The translations under genes were made by a program, and so were the position numbers. The notes under the pieces were generated by a model. It was given only the letters and a program-made list of their open reading frames with translations. It ran no database searches and had not been told where the DNA came from. From an uncultured Clostridia bacterium (GTDB taxonomy: Bacteria > Bacillota > Clostridia > Oscillospirales > Oscillospiraceae), in NCBI GenBank assembly GCA_947644595.1, contig CANSAE010000008.1, positions 33,525 to 97,524 on the forward strand: DNA of 64,000 nt, given 5' to 3'. Of the stretch, positions 42,534-51,517 are shown piece by piece; the stretch's first letter is position 1; every line of letters starts with the position of its first letter.

Positions 42534-44374
42534 CAGGCCACCTCCGTAAACTGGCTGTTCCAGAGTTCGGCGTAAAAGCCACCCCGGGCCAGCAGTGTGT
42601 CATGGGTGCCCTGCTCCACGATGTCGCCTTCCTGCATGACCAGGATCTGGTCCGCGTTTCGGATGGTAGACAGGCGGTGGGCGATGACAAAACAGGTGCG
42701 TCCTGCCATCAGATTGTCCATCGCGGACTGAATGAGTTGCTCCGTGCGGGTATCCACGCTGGAGGTGGCCTCATCCAGAATGAGTACCGGACTATCCGCC
42801 AAAATCGCCCGGGCAATAGTGAGCAATTGCTTTTGCCCCTGGGATACATTGGACGCATCCTCGTTCAGTTCCATCTGATAACCATCCGGCAGGGTGCGGA
42901 TGAAGTTATCCGCGTGGGCGGCTTTCGCCGCAGCGATGACTTCCTCATCCGTGGCGTCCTGCCGGCCGTAACGGATATTTTCCATGATGCTGCCCTTGAA
43001 CAGCCAGGTGTCCTGCAAAACCATGCCGAAGCACTTGCGCAGCTCCCCCCGGTCATAGTCCCGGATATCCGTGCCGTCTAAGGTGATGCTGCCGCCGTCT
43101 ACATCGTAGAACCGCATAAGGAGCTTTACCATCGTGGTTTTGCCTGCACCGGTGGGCCCCACGATGGCCACGGTCTGGCCGGGCTCGACCGTACAGGACC
43201 AGTCATGAATAACGGGATGGGCCGGGTCATAGCCGAATTTCACATGGCGAAATGCCACCTCTCCGCGGATGTGCTCCGTGGAGGCCGGCGTATCCGTGGA
43301 CGGTTCCTCCTCCGGCTCTTCCAAAAACTCAAACACCCGCTCCGCCGCCGCGGCCATGGACTGCATCATATTGGACACCTGGGCCAGCTGGGTGATGGGC
43401 TGGGTGAAGTTGCGCACATAGTTCATGAACGCTTGGATATCGCCGATGGCAATCGTGCCCCGGATGGCCAGCGCCGCACCGGAGATCACCACCGCCACAT
43501 AGCCGAGATTCCCCACAAAGTTCATCAGCGGCTGCATCAGGCCGGACAAAAACTGGCTTTTCCAGGCGGATTCATACAGTCCGCCATTGGTCCCATCGAA
43601 GGTCTCCAGAACGGCGTCCTCCCGGTTGTACGCTTGGACCACAGGCAGGCCGCTGAAGGTCTCCTCCACCTGACCGTTGATTTCTCCCAACTGCCGTTGC
43701 TGGGCCTTGAAGTACTTCTGGCTCCGGCCCACCACCAGAAGGATCACCGCCAGAGACAGGGGCAGAATGAGCACTGTCAATCCCGTCATCAGCGGGCTGA
43801 TGGTGAGCATCATGTACACCACGCCGATGATGGTGGCTACACTGCTGATGAGGGTGGTGATGCTCTGATTCATCCCCTGGCCCAGGGTATCGATATCATT
43901 GGTGATGCGGCTGAGGACCTCACCCACGGTGCGGCTCTCGAAATATTTCATTGGCATCCGGCTGATTTTCTCGCTGATCTCCCGGCGCATCCGGTAGCAG
44001 GTATTCTGCACCACCGTTGTCATCGTCAGATGCTGCACCAATCCGCACAGGGCACTGATGCCGTAAATCACCATGACCGTAATGAGGATACGGCCGATGG
44101 CACCGAAATCAATGCCGCCCGTCCCGGTATATTTCGCCGCCAGACCGTTGGCCAGTTCCGTGGTAGCGTTGCCTAAAATCTTCGGGCCCACCACGTTGAA
44201 CACCGTGGAGCAGGCCGCGAACACGCACACCAGAAGTACGGCGAATTTATAATTGCCGATGTACCGCAGAAGCTTACCGATGGTGCCCTTAAAATTTTTG
44301 GCCTTTTCCCCGGCCATCCCCGGAGGCCCTCCGTGAGGGCCCCGCATGGGGCGTCTTTGCGTCTGTTCGCTCAT
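42533..44374 (-). CDS. ABC exporter half-transporter, catalytically competent subunit
   Basis: The 613-residue protein has six membrane helices (ABC type-1 exporter domain) and a nucleotide-binding domain with Walker A GPTGAGKTT, signature VSQGQKQ, Walker B VLILDEATS with the catalytic Glu, and H-loop IAHRLST. The N-terminus is Gly/Pro-rich. Paired with the next gene it forms a heterodimeric multidrug-type exporter of the BmrCD/TM287-288 kind. Confidence 0.93.
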   Translation of the reverse strand: MSEQTQRRPMRGPHGGPPGMAGEKAKNFKGTIGKLLRYIGNYKFAVLLVCVFAACSTVFNVVGPKILGNATTELANGLAAKYTGTGGIDFGAIGRILITVMVIYGISALCGLVQHLTMTTVVQNTCYRMRREISEKISRMPMKYFESRTVGEVLSRITNDIDTLGQGMNQSITTLISSVATIIGVVYMMLTISPLMTGLTVLILPLSLAVILLVVGRSQKYFKAQQRQLGEINGQVEETFSGLPVVQAYNREDAVLETFDGTNGGLYESAWKSQFLSGLMQPLMNFVGNLGYVAVVISGAALAIRGTIAIGDIQAFMNYVRNFTQPITQLAQVSNMMQSMAAAAERVFEFLEEPEEEPSTDTPASTEHIRGEVAFRHVKFGYDPAHPVIHDWSCTVEPGQTVAIVGPTGAGKTTMVKLLMRFYDVDGGSITLDGTDIRDYDRGELRKCFGMVLQDTWLFKGSIMENIRYGRQDATDEEVIAAAKAAHADNFIRTLPDGYQMELNEDASNVSQGQKQLLTIARAILADSPVLILDEATSSVDTRTEQLIQSAMDNLMAGRTCFVIAHRLSTIRNADQILVMQEGDIVEQGTHDTLLARGGFYAELWNSQFTEVA

Positions 44375-46176
44375 GCTTCCGCCTCCATTCCCAGTTCCTT
44401 TTCGCTCAGCTGACTGACCGCGATCTCCTGATAGGTCCCGCAGGTCTTTAACAGCTGTTCGTGGGTCCCCATGCCGTCAATCTCGCCGTCCTTGAGCACG
44501 ATGATGGTATCTGCGTGCATCACCGTGGCGATGCGCTGGCCCACGATGATGACGGCGGCATCCTTGGCGCTGTCCGCCAGGGCACGGCGCAATGCGGCAT
44601 CGGTTTTGTAATCCAGGGCGGAAAAGCTGTCATCAAACAAATATACCTTGGGCTTGCCGGCCACTGCCCGGGCAATGGACAGCCGCTGCTTTTGCCCGCC
44701 GGACACATTGCTGCCCCCCTGGGCGATGGGGCTTTGATAGCCCCGGTCCTTTTCCTCGATAAATTCTGTGGACTGTGCCACCTGGGCGGCGGTCATCATT
44801 TCCTCGTCGGACACCTCTCCGGCATACTTGATGTTGCTCTCAATGGTGCCGGAAAACAGCACCGCCTTTTGCGGCACATAGCCCAGAGCATCCCGAAGCT
44901 CCTTCAGCCCCAGTTTCCGTACGTCCACGCCGTCCAGAGTCACACTGCCCTCGGTCACATCGTAAAACCGCGGAATAAGATTCAGCAGAGTGGTTTTGCC
45001 GCTGCCGGTGGAGCCGATGATGGCTGTGGTCTTACCGGGACTTGCCGTGAAGCTGATATCCCGCAGGGCGTAGTGCTCCGCTCCGGGATATTGGAAGCTC
45101 ACATGGTCAAACTTCACTTCTCCTCTGGGAGCATCCACGGTCTCTGCCTGTTCCGGCGTGCGGATGGTCGGCGCGCAGGTCAAAATCTCCTCAATGCGCC
45201 CGGCGGATACGATGGCCCGGGGCAGCATGATGGCGATCATGGTGAGCATCATAAAGGACATGACGATTTGCATGGTATAAGTGATAAACGCCATCATATC
45301 GCCGATTTCCAGCGTCCCCAGATCCACGCCCTTGGCGCCGAACCACACGATCAGCACGGAAATCCCGTTCATGATGATGGTCATAAAGGGCATCATCATG
45401 GCCATGGTTCGGCCAGTGAAGAGCTGGGTCTTTTTCAGGGCGGTGTTGGCGCCGTCGAAGCGGTTTTCCTCGGATGCCTCCTTGTGGAACGCCCGGATGA
45501 CGGGCAAGCCTGTCAAAATTTCCCGGCTCACCAGGTTCAGGTCATCCACCAGGGTCTGCATCTTCTTAAATTTCGGCATAGCCACCGCCATCAGCACCAT
45601 TACCAGCACAAAAATGCAGGCCACCGCCAGTACGATGATCCAGCCCAGGCCGGTTTTGGTATTCACCACCTTGATGATGCCGCCGATGCCCATGATGGGG
45701 GCGAACAGCACCAGCCGCAGAAGCATCACCACCACCATCTGTACCTGCTGGATGTCGTTGGTGCTCCGGGTGATGAGAGATGCAGTAGAGAACCGGTCCA
45801 GCTCTGCATGGGAAAAGCCCAGCACCTTGGAAAACACGTTCCGGCGCAGGTCCCGGCCCACCTGGGCGGCGGTCTTGCTTGCGATATAGTTCACGCAAAC
45901 AGCCGCCAGCACTACGATCAGCGTCACAAGCACCATCTTGCCCGCCATCTGCCATAAATACGACATTTGTGTCTGACTGTCTCCCATGCCCATGGCGACC
46001 TGAGCTATGTATTCCGGCCCGGCATCCGCCACGCCGCCGCGCAGGATGCCCACATCCACGATGTCGCTCATCAGCCCCGGCAATTCCAACTCACAGGCCG
46101 CCTGCACGATGAGCAGGCATACGCTCAGCAGCACCGCCAACTTATGGTCTTTCAGTAATCTCAGTATTTTTCCCAT
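44371..46176 (-). CDS. ABC exporter half-transporter, degenerate-site subunit
   Basis: The 601-residue type-1 exporter half has Walker A GSTGSGKTT and signature VSGGQKQ. Walker B reads YLFDDSFSALD (Asp in place of the catalytic Glu), and the H-loop position reads VGQRIATV (Gln in place of His). These are the hallmarks of the degenerate ATP site in heterodimeric exporters. It starts 12 bp after the MarR gene and overlaps the partner gene by 4 nt. Confidence 0.93.
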   Translation of the reverse strand: MGKILRLLKDHKLAVLLSVCLLIVQAACELELPGLMSDIVDVGILRGGVADAGPEYIAQVAMGMGDSQTQMSYLWQMAGKMVLVTLIVVLAAVCVNYIASKTAAQVGRDLRRNVFSKVLGFSHAELDRFSTASLITRSTNDIQQVQMVVVMLLRLVLFAPIMGIGGIIKVVNTKTGLGWIIVLAVACIFVLVMVLMAVAMPKFKKMQTLVDDLNLVSREILTGLPVIRAFHKEASEENRFDGANTALKKTQLFTGRTMAMMMPFMTIIMNGISVLIVWFGAKGVDLGTLEIGDMMAFITYTMQIVMSFMMLTMIAIMLPRAIVSAGRIEEILTCAPTIRTPEQAETVDAPRGEVKFDHVSFQYPGAEHYALRDISFTASPGKTTAIIGSTGSGKTTLLNLIPRFYDVTEGSVTLDGVDVRKLGLKELRDALGYVPQKAVLFSGTIESNIKYAGEVSDEEMMTAAQVAQSTEFIEEKDRGYQSPIAQGGSNVSGGQKQRLSIARAVAGKPKVYLFDDSFSALDYKTDAALRRALADSAKDAAVIIVGQRIATVMHADTIIVLKDGEIDGMGTHEQLLKTCGTYQEIAVSQLSEKELGMEAEA

Positions 46177-46188
46177 TCGTTCTTCCTT

Positions 46189-46632
46189 TCAATAGCATGG
46201 TTCTTCTTCCTCCAGGGTCTCCATGACCTCCATCACACGAACCATCAGGCGCACCATTTCTCTGGCATCGCGCTCTCCCAGCATTGCCAGCAGCGCCGCC
46301 AGCCGCCGCCGGAATCCGGCATCCAGGTCCAATACGTACGTCTCCCCCGCAGGGGTGAGACGTACAGTCACCCGCCGACGGTCGGCGGAGTCGCCTTCCC
46401 GGACCACAAAGCCTTTTTGTTCCAGCTCTCCAAGCAATTTTGCCACCCGGGCAGAACTCACGTCAAAAAACTCCGCCAATCTGCCGGGTGCGGCGCTGCC
46501 GCCGTTTTCATACAGATACCGCAAAGTCATATCTCGGACCCGTTCCTGCTTCTGTACCTCGTTCAGCGGCGGCCGTTTATCCTTCGGATGCGTCGCCTCC
46601 ATCAACTGCGCAGCCAATTCCTCATAATCCAT
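46189..46632 (-). CDS. MarR-family transcriptional regulator
   Basis: The 147-residue winged-helix protein has LRYLYENGGSAAPGRLAEFF, SSARVAKLLGELEQKGFVVRE and the wing DSADRRRVTVRLTPAG. It probably represses its own operon and releases the exporter genes on binding a toxic ligand. The ATG at 46632 begins the conserved protein; the longer frame runs into the operator. Confidence 0.92.
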   Translation of the reverse strand: MDYEELAAQLMEATHPKDKRPPLNEVQKQERVRDMTLRYLYENGGSAAPGRLAEFFDVSSARVAKLLGELEQKGFVVREGDSADRRRVTVRLTPAGETYVLDLDAGFRRRLAALLAMLGERDAREMVRLMVRVMEVMETLEEEEPCY

Positions 46633-46650
46633 ACACAATTCCCCATAAAA

Positions 46651-46718
46651 AAATATGTAACGACCGTTAACAATTAACAAGCGTTACATATTTTAATCTT
46701 CCCATTTGAAATTGTCAA
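46651..46718 (-). promoter_or_regulatory. Promoter and nested palindromic operator of the MarR-ABC operon
   Basis: On the reverse strand TTGACA (46713-46718) and TAAAAT (46690-46695) have a 17-bp spacer. AAATATGTAACG (46651-46662) and its exact complement (46682-46693) form a 12-bp inverted repeat 19 bp apart. A second palindrome, GTTAA-caa-TTAAC (46666-46678), lies between them. This fits one or two MarR dimers covering the transcription start. Confidence 0.85.
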
Positions 46719-46751
46719 TGCAAAAACTGTAAAGATTTTATGAATCCTGTT

Positions 46752-47915
46752 TCACAAAATGCGGACTCGCAGAACCTCTGGCATTTCGCAGATTTCTGCC
46801 ACGTCCTCCATGGTAATCTTGGTCCCCAGGTCCATCATGGTGTAGGCATATTCATCCCGGGATTTGTTGATGAGATGGTCCACGTTGATATTCCGGCCGC
46901 CGATGATCTCCGTGAACTTGGTGAGCATCTTGGGCACGTTCCGGTGGATGATGCACAGCCGGCACACTCCCTGCCGTTCCAGCACCGCGTTGGGCAGGTT
47001 CACGGAATTGCGGATATTGCCGTTTACGATGTAATCGTAAAGCTCCCGGGCCGCCAGAATGGCGCATTTATCCTCGCTTTCCGGGGTGCAGGCGCCGATG
47101 TGCGGCATGCAGATGACATTTTTCTGTCCGATAAGGGTTTCCGTGGGGAAATCGGTCACATATTTACCCACCTTGCCGGTGTGCAGCGCGGCGATTATGG
47201 CCTCGTCGTCCACGACTTCCGCCCGGGACTCGTTGGTGATCTTCACGCCGTCCTTCATGAGGGCGAAGGCTTCTCCGTCAAACATATGGTGGGTTTGCGG
47301 CGTGTAGGGGATGTTGATGCTGATATAGTCACAGTTGCGGTAAATTTCCACGATATCCTCGGCACGCATCACGTCCCGGGACAGCTGCCAAGCCGCTTCC
47401 ACAGACATGAACGGGTCGTAGCCGTAGACCCGCATCCCCAGATCCAGAGCCAGGTTCGCCACCTGAGCGCCCGTTGCCCCCAGGCCCACCACACCGATGG
47501 TCTTTCCCATGAGCTCCGGCCCGGAAAAGGCGCTCTTCCCCTTCTCCACCAGGGCGGGGATCTCATCCCCCTTCCCTGACAGCGTCTTGACCCAGTCAAT
47601 GCTCCCCAGCACATCCCGGGACGCCAGCACCAGCTCCGCCATGACCAGCTCTTTCACCGCCACGGCATTGGCCCCCGGCGCATTGAATACCACAATGCCC
47701 GCTTCCGCGCAGCGGTCGATGGGAATATTGTTGACCCCCGCGCCCGCCCGGGAGATGCCCAGCAGGTTCTTGCCAAACTTCATATGCAGCATATCCGCGG
47801 AGCGGACCAAAATGCCGTGGGGGTCCTGAACATCCTTGGATACCTTGCAGCCTTTGCTTTCCAGCACTTCAATGCCGTAAGGGGAAATATTGTTGAGTAC
47901 CTGAATTTCGATCAT
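46752..47915 (-). CDS. serA: D-3-phosphoglycerate dehydrogenase
   Basis: The 387-residue protein has SRAGAGVNNIP, the NAD-binding GVVGLGATGAQVANLALDLG, the catalytic Glu/His region and a C-terminal ACT domain (LTKFTEIIGGRNINVDHLIN). It oxidises 3-phosphoglycerate in the first step of serine synthesis; the ACT domain may give serine feedback. It overlaps serC by 3 nt (shared ATGA). Confidence 0.94.
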   Translation of the reverse strand: MIEIQVLNNISPYGIEVLESKGCKVSKDVQDPHGILVRSADMLHMKFGKNLLGISRAGAGVNNIPIDRCAEAGIVVFNAPGANAVAVKELVMAELVLASRDVLGSIDWVKTLSGKGDEIPALVEKGKSAFSGPELMGKTIGVVGLGATGAQVANLALDLGMRVYGYDPFMSVEAAWQLSRDVMRAEDIVEIYRNCDYISINIPYTPQTHHMFDGEAFALMKDGVKITNESRAEVVDDEAIIAALHTGKVGKYVTDFPTETLIGQKNVICMPHIGACTPESEDKCAILAARELYDYIVNGNIRNSVNLPNAVLERQGVCRLCIIHRNVPKMLTKFTEIIGGRNINVDHLINKSRDEYAYTMMDLGTKITMEDVAEICEMPEVLRVRIL

Positions 47916-49000
47916 CGGTGCATTACCTCAAATTCTTTCATATAGTCGATGAGTGCCGCGACGCCCTCCATAGGCATGGCGTTATAGACGGATGCCCGCA
48001 TCCCGCCGGTAAGCCGGTGGCCCTTCACGTTCAGCAGCCCTCGGGCGGACGCGCCCCGGACAAACTCCGCGTCCAGTACCTCGCTGTCTGTGCGGAAGGT
48101 AACGTTCATATCCGACCGGGCAGATTTGTCCGCGTGGGCACGGAAGAGCTTGCTGTTGTCCAAAAACTCATACAGCGCGCCGGCCCGCTCTTTTTTCCGG
48201 CGTTCCATCTCCGCCACGCCCCCCTGCTCCTGCACCCACGCAAGGTTCAGCCCCAGCATGTAAATGCACCAGCAGGGCGGGGTGTTGAGCATGGAATCCT
48301 TTTCGATCATCACGCCATAATCCATGACCTTGGGTGTGATAGGCAGGGCCCTCCCCGCCAGAGACTTATCGATGATGGCCACGGTCAGTCCCGCCGGGGC
48401 CATGTTCTTCTGGGCGCCGGCAAAAATGAGCCCGTACCGGGACACATCCACCGGGCGGGACAGGATATCCGAGGATATATCGCACACCAGGGGCACCGCC
48501 CTGGTTTCCGGGACGTACTGCCATTCCGTACCATAGATGGTGTTGTTGGAGCAGTAATAGAAATACGCCGCGTCGGGACTCAGGGACAGCTCCGACTGGG
48601 CCGGGATGGTCCGGTGCCCGCCGGAAGCGGTATCGGCCGCAATGTGCACACTGCCGTATTTTTCCGCTTCTTTCGCCGCGATGCCGGAGAAATTCCCCGT
48701 TACGGCATAGTCCGCTTTTCCATTCGGCCCCATCAGATTCATGGGCACCATAGCGAACTGCAGGGTACCGCCCCCTTGAAGGAACAGTATTTCATGGCTG
48801 TCCGGCACCTGCATGAGCGCCTTGAGCCGGAACTTCGCGTCGTCAAAAATTTCCTGATACACCCCGCTGCGGTGGCTCATCTCCATCACGGACATGCCGC
48901 TGCCGTGATAATTCAGCAGTTCTTTTTGCGCCCGCTCCAAAACAGGGACAGGCAGTACCGACGGGCCGGCGGCAAAATTGAAGCTCTTTTCTCGTTCCAT
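47912..49000 (-). CDS. serC: Phosphoserine aminotransferase
   Basis: The 362-residue protein starts MEREKSFNFAAGPSVLP and has LLNYHGSGMSVMEMSHRS, FLQGGGTLQFAMVPMNL and the PLP-lysine segment IFAGAQKNMAPAG, all typical of SerC. It makes phosphoserine from phosphohydroxypyruvate. A phosphoserine phosphatase gene is not in the window. GAGGGTGAG precedes the ATG at 49000. Confidence 0.96.
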   Translation of the reverse strand: MEREKSFNFAAGPSVLPVPVLERAQKELLNYHGSGMSVMEMSHRSGVYQEIFDDAKFRLKALMQVPDSHEILFLQGGGTLQFAMVPMNLMGPNGKADYAVTGNFSGIAAKEAEKYGSVHIAADTASGGHRTIPAQSELSLSPDAAYFYYCSNNTIYGTEWQYVPETRAVPLVCDISSDILSRPVDVSRYGLIFAGAQKNMAPAGLTVAIIDKSLAGRALPITPKVMDYGVMIEKDSMLNTPPCWCIYMLGLNLAWVQEQGGVAEMERRKKERAGALYEFLDNSKLFRAHADKSARSDMNVTFRTDSEVLDAEFVRGASARGLLNVKGHRLTGGMRASVYNAMPMEGVAALIDYMKEFEVMHR

Positions 49001-49056
49001 AGGCTCACCCTCATCCAATTTTATACTCGCCATTATATGTGAGAAACCGCTTTCCG

Positions 49057-50343
49057 TCAAACCAAAACCCCCACAAGGTTCTCCCGATCAACGCCGGAAA
49101 TTTTTACATTTCTCACAATCCCCCGGAGGTCCTGTCCCGGAACGGTGACAGTGCAATAGTTGTCGCTGTGGCCGGTCCAGACGCCGTCCGCTTCCGTTTC
49201 AAACAACGTGGACAGCGTTCGTCCCACCTGCCGGGCCAGATACGCCGCCCGCAGCTCATCCGCCACAGCTTGCGCTTCATGGGCCCGGCGGGCTTTTTCC
49301 CCCTTAGACACCTGATCGGGCATGGTCTCCGCCTTGGTCCCTGGCCGCACGGAATAGGGAAACACATGGATCTGGGCAAAGCCGATCTTACGGATAAATT
49401 CCAGCGTCTCGGCCTGGTCCTTCAGAGTCTCCCCGGGGAAGCCCGTAATCAGGTCGGCGGTAAAAGCGCAACCTGGGAAGTTCCGTTCCAGCCGCTCCAC
49501 GCAGGCGGAAAACTCCGCCGTGTCATACTTGCGGTTCATATTTTTCAGGGTCTTGTCGCACCCGGATTGCAACGACAAATGGAAATGAGGACACACCTTT
49601 CCCGTGGCGGCGATGCGATGGGCAAAGTCCTCGGTAATGACCGTGGGTTCCAGGGACCCCAGCCGCAGCCGCAGTTCCGGTGCGGCCCGGGCGATGGTCT
49701 CCACACAGTCCGCCAGACCGGGTTTACCGGGCAGGTCCACGCCGTAGGACGCGATCTCAATGCCCGTGAGCACCAGTTCCCGGTAACCCTCGTCCTGCAA
49801 CTGCCAGGCCTGCCGGGCCACGGCGGCCAAAGGCAGGGAGCGCACCCGGCCCCGGGTATAGGGAATAACGCAGTAGGTGCAGAAATTCACGCATCCGTCC
49901 TCAATTTTCAGCATAGCCCGAGTGCGGCCGGACACTGCCCCGGCGGGCAGTTCTTCAAATTCCATCCGCCGGAAGGGGTCATCCACGAACCGCGCGGCGG
50001 TTTTTTCCTGTACCGCATGTTCGATGCAGTCCACCAGCCCGTGCTTGTCCCCGGTGCCAAACACCACATCCGCGCCCAGTTTTCGGGCTTCTTCCGCGCT
50101 GATCTGGCTCCAGCAGCCGCAGACCGCCACTGTGGCGTCCGGGTGTTCCCCTTTCAGGTGCCGCACGGTCTGACGGGATTTCCGCCCGCTCTCGGCGGTG
50201 ACGGCGCAGGTATTCACGATGATGGCATCCGCGGTCTCCCCGTCCGCTGCGGGGCGGTGCCCCCGTTCCTGAAGCAGGGTCTCTACCGCCTGCGTCTCAT
50301 ATTGGTTGACCTTACAGCCAAGAGTGTTTATAATATACTTCAA
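49057..50343 (-). CDS. mtaB: tRNA t6A37 methylthiotransferase
   Basis: The 428-residue protein has the UPF0004 domain (MKYIINTLGCKVNQYE, VNTCAVT, CGCW), the radical-SAM cluster motif CVNFCTYC and a C-terminal TRAM-like domain. It adds the 2-methylthio group to t6A37 in tRNAs. TTG at 50343 is the likely start: GAGGTG lies 6 bases before it and the conserved protein begins there. Its 5' end overlaps the divergent promoter of the cysteine desulfurase. Confidence 0.93.
   Translation of the reverse strand: MKYIINTLGCKVNQYETQAVETLLQERGHRPAADGETADAIIVNTCAVTAESGRKSRQTVRHLKGEHPDATVAVCGCWSQISAEEARKLGADVVFGTGDKHGLVDCIEHAVQEKTAARFVDDPFRRMEFEELPAGAVSGRTRAMLKIEDGCVNFCTYCVIPYTRGRVRSLPLAAVARQAWQLQDEGYRELVLTGIEIASYGVDLPGKPGLADCVETIARAAPELRLRLGSLEPTVITEDFAHRIAATGKVCPHFHLSLQSGCDKTLKNMNRKYDTAEFSACVERLERNFPGCAFTADLITGFPGETLKDQAETLEFIRKIGFAQIHVFPYSVRPGTKAETMPDQVSKGEKARRAHEAQAVADELRAAYLARQVGRTLSTLFETEADGVWTGHSDNYCTVTVPGQDLRGIVRNVKISGVDRENLVGVLV
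50306..50334 (+). promoter_or_regulatory. Promoter of the cysteine desulfurase gene (inside mtaB 5' end)
   Basis: TTGACC (50306-50311), 17 bp, TATAAT (50329-50334), about 38 bp before the ATG at 50372. Confidence 0.8.
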
Positions 50344-50371
50344 TGATAACACCTCAAAAGGATGAAATAAC

Positions 50372-51517
50372 ATGATCTACTTAGATAATGCCGCCACTAC
50401 GATGGTCTGCAGGGAAGCGGCGGACCTGGCGTATCAGGTGATGACAGAGCAATACGGCAACCCCAGCTCCACCCATGCCGCCGGACGGGAGGCCCGGCAG
50501 ATTCTGGACACTGCCCGGAAGCAGGTCGCCGCCGCCCTGGGCTGTGACGCCGGGGAACTGTACTTCACATCCTGCGGCTCGGAGAGTGACAACTGGGCCA
50601 TTCTACGGGGGGCAGAAAGCATGTCCCGCAAGGGCAGGCATGTCATCAGCTCCACAGTGGAGCATGACGCCGTGCGCAAGTCCCTGGACGAGTTGGAGCG
50701 CCGGGGCTATGAGGTCACCCGGCTGTCCCCGAACAAGTCCGGGGCTATCGACCCGGATGCCGTCAGACACGTCCTCCGTCCGGACACAGTCCTGGTCTCC
50801 CTGATGCTCGTCAATAACGAGACCGGAGCCATTACGGATATTTCCGCTGTTTCCAAGCTTATGAAGGCCGCCGGAAGCGCCGCAATTCTACACACCGACG
50901 CGGTCCAGGGATTCTTGAAGATCCCCTTTCAGGCCAAGACTTTGGGAGCGGATATGGTGAGCATCTCCGGCCATAAGATCCATGCTCCCAAAGGTGTGGG
51001 CGCACTGTACATCCGCAAGGGACTGAAGCCCGCGTCCAAGCTCCTGCCCTATCTCCTCGGCGGCGGACAGGAAAACGGACTGCGCGCCGGAACGGAGGCC
51101 CTGCCTCAAATCGCCGCCTTCGGCGTGGCCGCGGAGCAGGGAAAGGCCGCCCAGGCCCTCTCCATGGCCCATATGCGGGGCTTGCAGGAGTTGGCCGCGG
51201 GAAGATTGCAGGAAGAGGTACCGGGCATCCAGATCATCGGCGCCCAGGCCCCCCACATTCTGTCCGTTTCCCTGCCGGGGTACGGCAGCGAGGTGCTGAT
51301 GAATTTTCTGGACCGGCGGGGCATTTGCGCAGCAAGAAGCTCCGCCTGCAAAAAGGGCGGGCGGAGCCATGTGTTGGAAGCCATGGGACTCAGCCCCAAG
51401 GTCATCGACGGCGCACTGCGCATCAGTTTCTCCCGCTTCACTACGGAATCAGACGTAAACGCCCTGTGCGATGGTCTGCGGGACGCAAAGGCTTCACTCT
51501 TCCCCGTCCTGGGCTGA
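50372..51517 (+). CDS. Cysteine desulfurase (NifS/IscS-like)
   Basis: The 381-residue PLP enzyme starts MIYLDNAATTMVCREA, with His98 (TVEHDAV), Lys202 (SGHKIHAPKG) binding PLP and Cys326 in the mobile loop (ARSSACKKGG). It releases sulfur from cysteine for Fe-S clusters or tRNA thiolation. No scaffold or ThiI gene is adjacent. The 3' end overlaps the convergent AI-2E family gene by 24 bp. Confidence 0.93.
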   Translation: MIYLDNAATTMVCREAADLAYQVMTEQYGNPSSTHAAGREARQILDTARKQVAAALGCDAGELYFTSCGSESDNWAILRGAESMSRKGRHVISSTVEHDAVRKSLDELERRGYEVTRLSPNKSGAIDPDAVRHVLRPDTVLVSLMLVNNETGAITDISAVSKLMKAAGSAAILHTDAVQGFLKIPFQAKTLGADMVSISGHKIHAPKGVGALYIRKGLKPASKLLPYLLGGGQENGLRAGTEALPQIAAFGVAAEQGKAAQALSMAHMRGLQELAAGRLQEEVPGIQIIGAQAPHILSVSLPGYGSEVLMNFLDRRGICAARSSACKKGGRSHVLEAMGLSPKVIDGALRISFSRFTTESDVNALCDGLRDAKASLFPVLG

